Under the pieces are notes generated by a model. That model did no database searches. It worked only from the letters and a program-made list of their open reading frames with translations, and was not told the origin of the DNA. From Litoribacter ruber (GTDB lineage Bacteria; Bacteroidota; Bacteroidia; Cytophagales; Cyclobacteriaceae), in the NCBI RefSeq assembly GCF_018500185.1, contig NZ_JAHBGI010000001.1, positions 62,001 to 126,000 on the forward strand: DNA of 64,000 nucleotides, in the 5' to 3' direction. How positions within the stretch are numbered: position 1 is the stretch's first letter; each line of letters opens with the position of its first letter. The position numbers and the translations under genes were made by a program. This document shows, in pieces, positions 61,096-64,000 of this stretch.

Positions 61096-63135
61096 CTAAA
61101 TTGTATTCCTATTCATCTCTTCATGCCGCTTTTTCAGCCCCTGCCATTCATCCCTTAACCTAGCGGCTTCCATAAAGTTTAATTCCTTAGCAGCCTTTTC
61201 CATCAATTTTTGGGTCTGATTGATGAGTTTTTCGAGTTTTTCTTTGCTCAAATACTGCACCACCGGATCTGCTGCAACGGACTGCTCCACGCTGATCTCC
61301 CCATCATATATCTTGCTTCCTTTCTTGCTGTCGGCGACTTTGGTGGACCCCATGATCTTCTCACGGGATTTGATTACCGTCTTAGGAGTTATGCCGTGTT
61401 CTTCATTGTAGGCCATTTGGGCTGCCCTTCTTCTATTGGTTTCATCAATGGCTACTTGCATGGAGTCAGTGGTTTTGTCTGCATACATAATCACACGCCC
61501 GTTCTCATTTCGAGCTGCACGGCCAATGGTCTGTACCAAACTCCTTTCATTTCTCAAGAAGCCTTCTTTATCCGCATCCAAAATTGCCACCAATGAAACC
61601 TCTGGTAGGTCAAGTCCTTCTCTAAGCAAGTTTACGCCTACCAATACATCAAACACACCCAGTCTCAATTCGCGAAGAATTTCCACCCTATCCAATGGTT
61701 TTACCTCGGAGTGGATATACCTGGCTTTGACCCCCGCTCTTTCCAAAAATTTGTTCAGCTCCTCCGCCATCCGCTTGGTTAAGGTGGTCACCAAAACACG
61801 GTCACCCGCTTTTATGGTTTGGTCGATTTCTTCCAGCAGGTCATCAATCTGGTTGCCACTTGGCCTTACATCGATGACTGGGTCAAGAAGGCCGGTAGGA
61901 CGAATAATTTGTTCCACCACCTCACCCTCTGTTTGGGCAAGCTCATAATCTGCGGGGGTGGCACTGACATAAATTACCTGATTGGTCAGGGCTTCAAATT
62001 CATCGAATTTGAGCGGTCGGTTGTCCATAGCAGATGGAAGCCTGAATCCGTAATCCACTAGATTTACCTTTCTGGCCCTGTCACCTCCCCACATGGCGCG
62101 TACTTGAGGCACGGTCACATGGCTCTCATCTATTACCATCAGATAATCATCTGGGAAATAATCCAAAAGGCAGAAGGGCCTCGTTCCCGGAAGTCTCCGG
62201 TCAAAATATCGGGAGTAGTTTTCCACCCCTGAACAGTAACCCAGTTCCCTTATCATTTCCAGGTCAAATTCTGTCCTTTCTTTTAATCTTTTGGCCTCCA
62301 TCAGCTTCATGTCCTTTTCAAAAAAAGCTACCTGACTCACCAGATCGTCTTGGATTTCATGTATGGCTACATCAATCACGTCCCTACCTGTAACAAAAAG
62401 GTTGGCCGGGAATATGGAAATGATGTTTTCGTCCGCTATTTTTTTACCCGACTGGGGATCGATACGTTGAATGCTCTCGATTTCATCTCCCCAAAAATAG
62501 ATCCTGTAGGCAAAATCCGCATAGGCCACAAAAATGTCCACAGTGTCGCCTTTTACCCTAAAAGTACCGTGGGTAAATTCCGCATTAGTCCTGCTATAGA
62601 GAATGTCCACCAACTTGTATAAAAACTGGTTTCTAGGAATCCGGTCACCAACCTGCATGCGGATCACGTTCTTTCCAAACTCCTCCGGATTTCCGATACC
62701 ATAAATGCAGGAGACAGAAGCCACCACGATCACATCCCTTCTGCCCGAAAGCAGCGCAGAAGTGGCACTCAATCTTAACTTTTCAATCTCCTCGTTGATG
62801 CTTAGGTCCTTTTCAATGTAGGTCCCACTAGTGGGAATAAAGGCCTCGGGCTGATAATAATCGTAATAGGATATGAAATATTCCACCGCATTGTCTGGGA
62901 AAAACTGCTTAAATTCCCCATAAAGCTGGGCCGCAAGGGTTTTGTTATGGCTGAGTACCAAGGTGGGTTTCTGTACATTCTGAATCACATTGGCAACGGT
63001 GAAAGTCTTTCCTGACCCGGTCACCCCCAGCAATACCTGGGCACGTTCCCCTGTATTGACGGATTCAGTAAGTTTTTTTATGGCCACAGGTTGGTCCCCT
63101 GTAGGCACATAGTCAGAAGTAATCTTAAAATTCAT
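61096..63135 (-). CDS. uvrB: UvrABC system protein B
   Basis: 679 residues, full length. The helicase-like core has Walker A '[14 protein letters not shown]' near residue 40, the beta-hairpin '[21 protein letters not shown]', Walker B-type '[12 protein letters not shown]', and '[18 protein letters not shown]'. The C-terminal UVR domain ('[20 protein letters not shown]') binds UvrC. It verifies damage handed over by UvrA (36199-39045). No second uvr gene is adjacent. Confidence 0.97.
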   Translation of the reverse strand: MNFKITSDYVPTGDQPVAIKKLTESVNTGERAQVLLGVTGSGKTFTVANVIQNVQKPTLVLSHNKTLAAQLYGEFKQFFPDNAVEYFISYYDYYQPEAFIPTSGTYIEKDLSINEEIEKLRLSATSALLSGRRDVIVVASVSCIYGIGNPEEFGKNVIRMQVGDRIPRNQFLYKLVDILYSRTNAEFTHGTFRVKGDTVDIFVAYADFAYRIYFWGDEIESIQRIDPQSGKKIADENIISIFPANLFVTGRDVIDVAIHEIQDDLVSQVAFFEKDMKLMEAKRLKERTEFDLEMIRELGYCSGVENYSRYFDRRLPGTRPFCLLDYFPDDYLMVIDESHVTVPQVRAMWGGDRARKVNLVDYGFRLPSAMDNRPLKFDEFEALTNQVIYVSATPADYELAQTEGEVVEQIIRPTGLLDPVIDVRPSGNQIDDLLEEIDQTIKAGDRVLVTTLTKRMAEELNKFLERAGVKARYIHSEVKPLDRVEILRELRLGVFDVLVGVNLLREGLDLPEVSLVAILDADKEGFLRNERSLVQTIGRAARNENGRVIMYADKTTDSMQVAIDETNRRRAAQMAYNEEHGITPKTVIKSREKIMGSTKVADSKKGSKIYDGEISVEQSVAADPVVQYLSKEKLEKLINQTQKLMEKAAKELNFMEAARLRDEWQGLKKRHEEMNRNTI

Positions 63136-63168
63136 AGTCAGCCTCTCAATTTATAGTGCCCAGTAACC

Positions 63169-63201
63169 CCAAGCTAGATAAAGAATGCTTTTTCGATCAA
63201 A
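63169..63201 (-). promoter_or_regulatory. Candidate promoter of uvrB
   Basis: On the minus strand TTTG (63198-63201) and TAGCTTGG (63169-63176, one mismatch to TAnnTTTG) stand 21 bases apart, about 33 bases before the uvrB ATG. Confidence 0.35.
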
Positions 63202-63221
63202 TTTGTTCTATAATGCTAAAC

Positions 63222-63430
63222 AACCGCAGAGAACCAGAGAACCAAAGGAGAAATTTCACCGCAAAGTTCGCTGAGGGGCGCAAAGGGTGAGCCGGTACAT
63301 CTAAAATTTATTTAACATTTTCTTCAAGGATTTTAATGTTTTTTCAACGAAGAAGTAAACTCTGCGAATCCCTGTCTTCAACTAAAAGAAATCCTCTCAT
63401 TTCTCACCCCCGCACCCTCTCTGCGGTTTT
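63222..63430. repeat. CCGCAGAGA/ACCGCAAAG intergenic repeats
   Basis: AACCGCAGAGAACCAGAGAACC (63222) and ACCGCAAAGTTCGCTGAGGGGCGCAAAGG (63258) are answered by CACCCCCGCACCCTCTCTGCGGTTTT (63405-63430). The last arm runs into the coding end of the DUF4105-like gene and encodes its final residues. Same family as at 5.5 and 57.1 kb. Confidence 0.7.
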
Positions 63431-64000
63431 ATTGAACCTCAGCCTCTCTAGGTTGTAATACAAATAGTTGCTCCTCAAAATAATGATCAGCAGAATAGGG
63501 ATAATGCTGGAATGGAAATCCTGGAAACCCAGGATCCAAAACACCAAAGTCAAATTCGCCAAAAGCATGGCAAAAAACAAATATTGCTTGACCCATGCCG
63601 CTGGGGTTTTCATGGTCAGCCCATAAAGAAGCACCAAATGTGCCGGAAAAGCCCAAAGGATATTCCAGTTGTAGACGGTGGTGGTGTGCTCGGTGAAAAA
63701 CCATAGAAAGGTAATCACTACCCCGATAAGGCCTAAAACTGCAAACAACGCCACATCCGCTCCTGCGAAAAGCCTATGTTTTTTGTAACCAACATAAGTC
63801 AATAAAATAAAGCCTATCGCCACGAGCCAAAACACCAAGTGCGGGTTGAACACCTCATTTTCTTGGTCTACCAATGGATAATCCAAAACGATCCGGGCCG
63901 GTTGGGCCAAAAGGCGGCTTGGGCCGTCGCCCACAATTTCAGCTCTGGCAAAAGCGGCCTCCATATAATCCGGCAAGAACTGTTTTTCCCTCTCCGAAGC
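63404..64000 (-). CDS. DUF4105/Lnb-like membrane protein, 5' end outside window
   Basis: The C-terminal 198 residues, open to the window edge. The first visible part is 'ASEREKQFLPDYMEAAFARA'. Then a periplasmic stretch ('AQPARIVLDYPLVDQ') and four to five transmembrane helices follow ('FWLVAIGFILLTYVGY' onward). This matches the C-terminal membrane part of Bacteroidota DUF4105 proteins, some of which act as lipoprotein N-acyltransferases (Lnb); the catalytic periplasmic domain lies outside the window. Its last eight residues (Lys-Thr-Ala-Glu-Arg-Val-Arg-Gly) come from repeat-like DNA. Confidence 0.75.
   Translation of the reverse strand, partial: ASEREKQFLPDYMEAAFARAEIVGDGPSRLLAQPARIVLDYPLVDQENEVFNPHLVFWLVAIGFILLTYVGYKKHRLFAGADVALFAVLGLIGVVITFLWFFTEHTTTVYNWNILWAFPAHLVLLYGLTMKTPAAWVKQYLFFAMLLANLTLVFWILGFQDFHSSIIPILLIIILRSNYLYYNLERLRFNKTAERVRG

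Noticed and set aside
61210-61596. Long + strand frame opposite uvrB
   Set aside because: It is a shadow of the uvrB coding sequence, with no signal or family match.

Overview
The window is a chromosomal segment of a Bacteroidota bacterium, most likely order Cytophagales and probably family Cyclobacteriaceae (inference from protein types; no rRNA gene is present to settle it). Signs of this are a TonB receptor with a carboxypeptidase-regulatory N-terminus, LytTR regulators, DUF4270 and DUF4105/Lnb-type proteins, a ComA-type phosphosulfolactate synthase, a bacterial GGGP synthase, few Shine-Dalgarno sites, several TAnnTTTG-type -7 elements, and intergenic CCGCAGAGA-type repeats. Nearly all of it is ordinary core genome. 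I see no prophage, insertion sequence, CRISPR array, tRNA or rRNA gene.

Layout. 0-15.6 kb is an envelope region: a truncated beta-lactamase-like hydrolase, two paralogous 304-residue lipoproteins on either side of uppP, two paralogous outer-membrane porins, an OmpR-type response regulator and histidine kinase followed by a BamA/TamA-like barrel, a cupin, a TonB receptor, and two tandem charged lipoproteins. 16-23.5 kb holds a TIGR01777 epimerase, two tiny PLDc_N membrane proteins, an M14 peptidase, an RsmF-type methyltransferase and hflX. 23.6-31.2 kb is a co-directional run: rfbC, a CpsB-type phosphatase and an epimerase with overlapping ends, a TPR protein, comA-like, popT (DUF368), aroE and a PLP decarboxylase. 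31.4-36.1 kb has a PIN-PhoH ATPase, a small secreted protein and two LytTR response regulators, one paired with a LytS-type kinase. 36.2-42.6 kb has uvrA, an AsmA-like protein, a lytic transglycosylase and a LOG-family protein. 42.8-50.2 kb has a cysteine-cluster protein, a holin-like pair joined to a GGGP synthase, an AraC regulator, an acyl-CoA dehydrogenase, a zinc peptidase, and panC-panD with a YbhN-like flippase. 50.3-64 kb has a short starch-synthase-like protein, a DUF4270 lipoprotein, glmS, a divergent sulfur pair (CoA-disulfide reductase-rhodanese and TauE/SafE), tpiA-prmA, recX, a toxin-antitoxin locus with a broken toxin, an AlbA_2 protein, uvrB, and the end of a DUF4105/Lnb-like gene.

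How genes fit together. Undecaprenyl-phosphate recycling appears twice (uppP and popT). Nucleotide excision repair appears as uvrA and uvrB on the same strand but 22 kb apart. Pantothenate synthesis (panC, panD) and amino-sugar synthesis (glmS) feed the envelope and CoA. The best candidate for an undescribed regulatory circuit is the two-component system at 5.9-7.9 kb: TTCTAA hexamers repeated at exactly 11-bp spacing lie upstream of both the regulator gene and the downstream BamA-like gene, with a weaker copy before phoH. The second is a pair of palindromes between the divergent sulfur genes at 56.2 kb.
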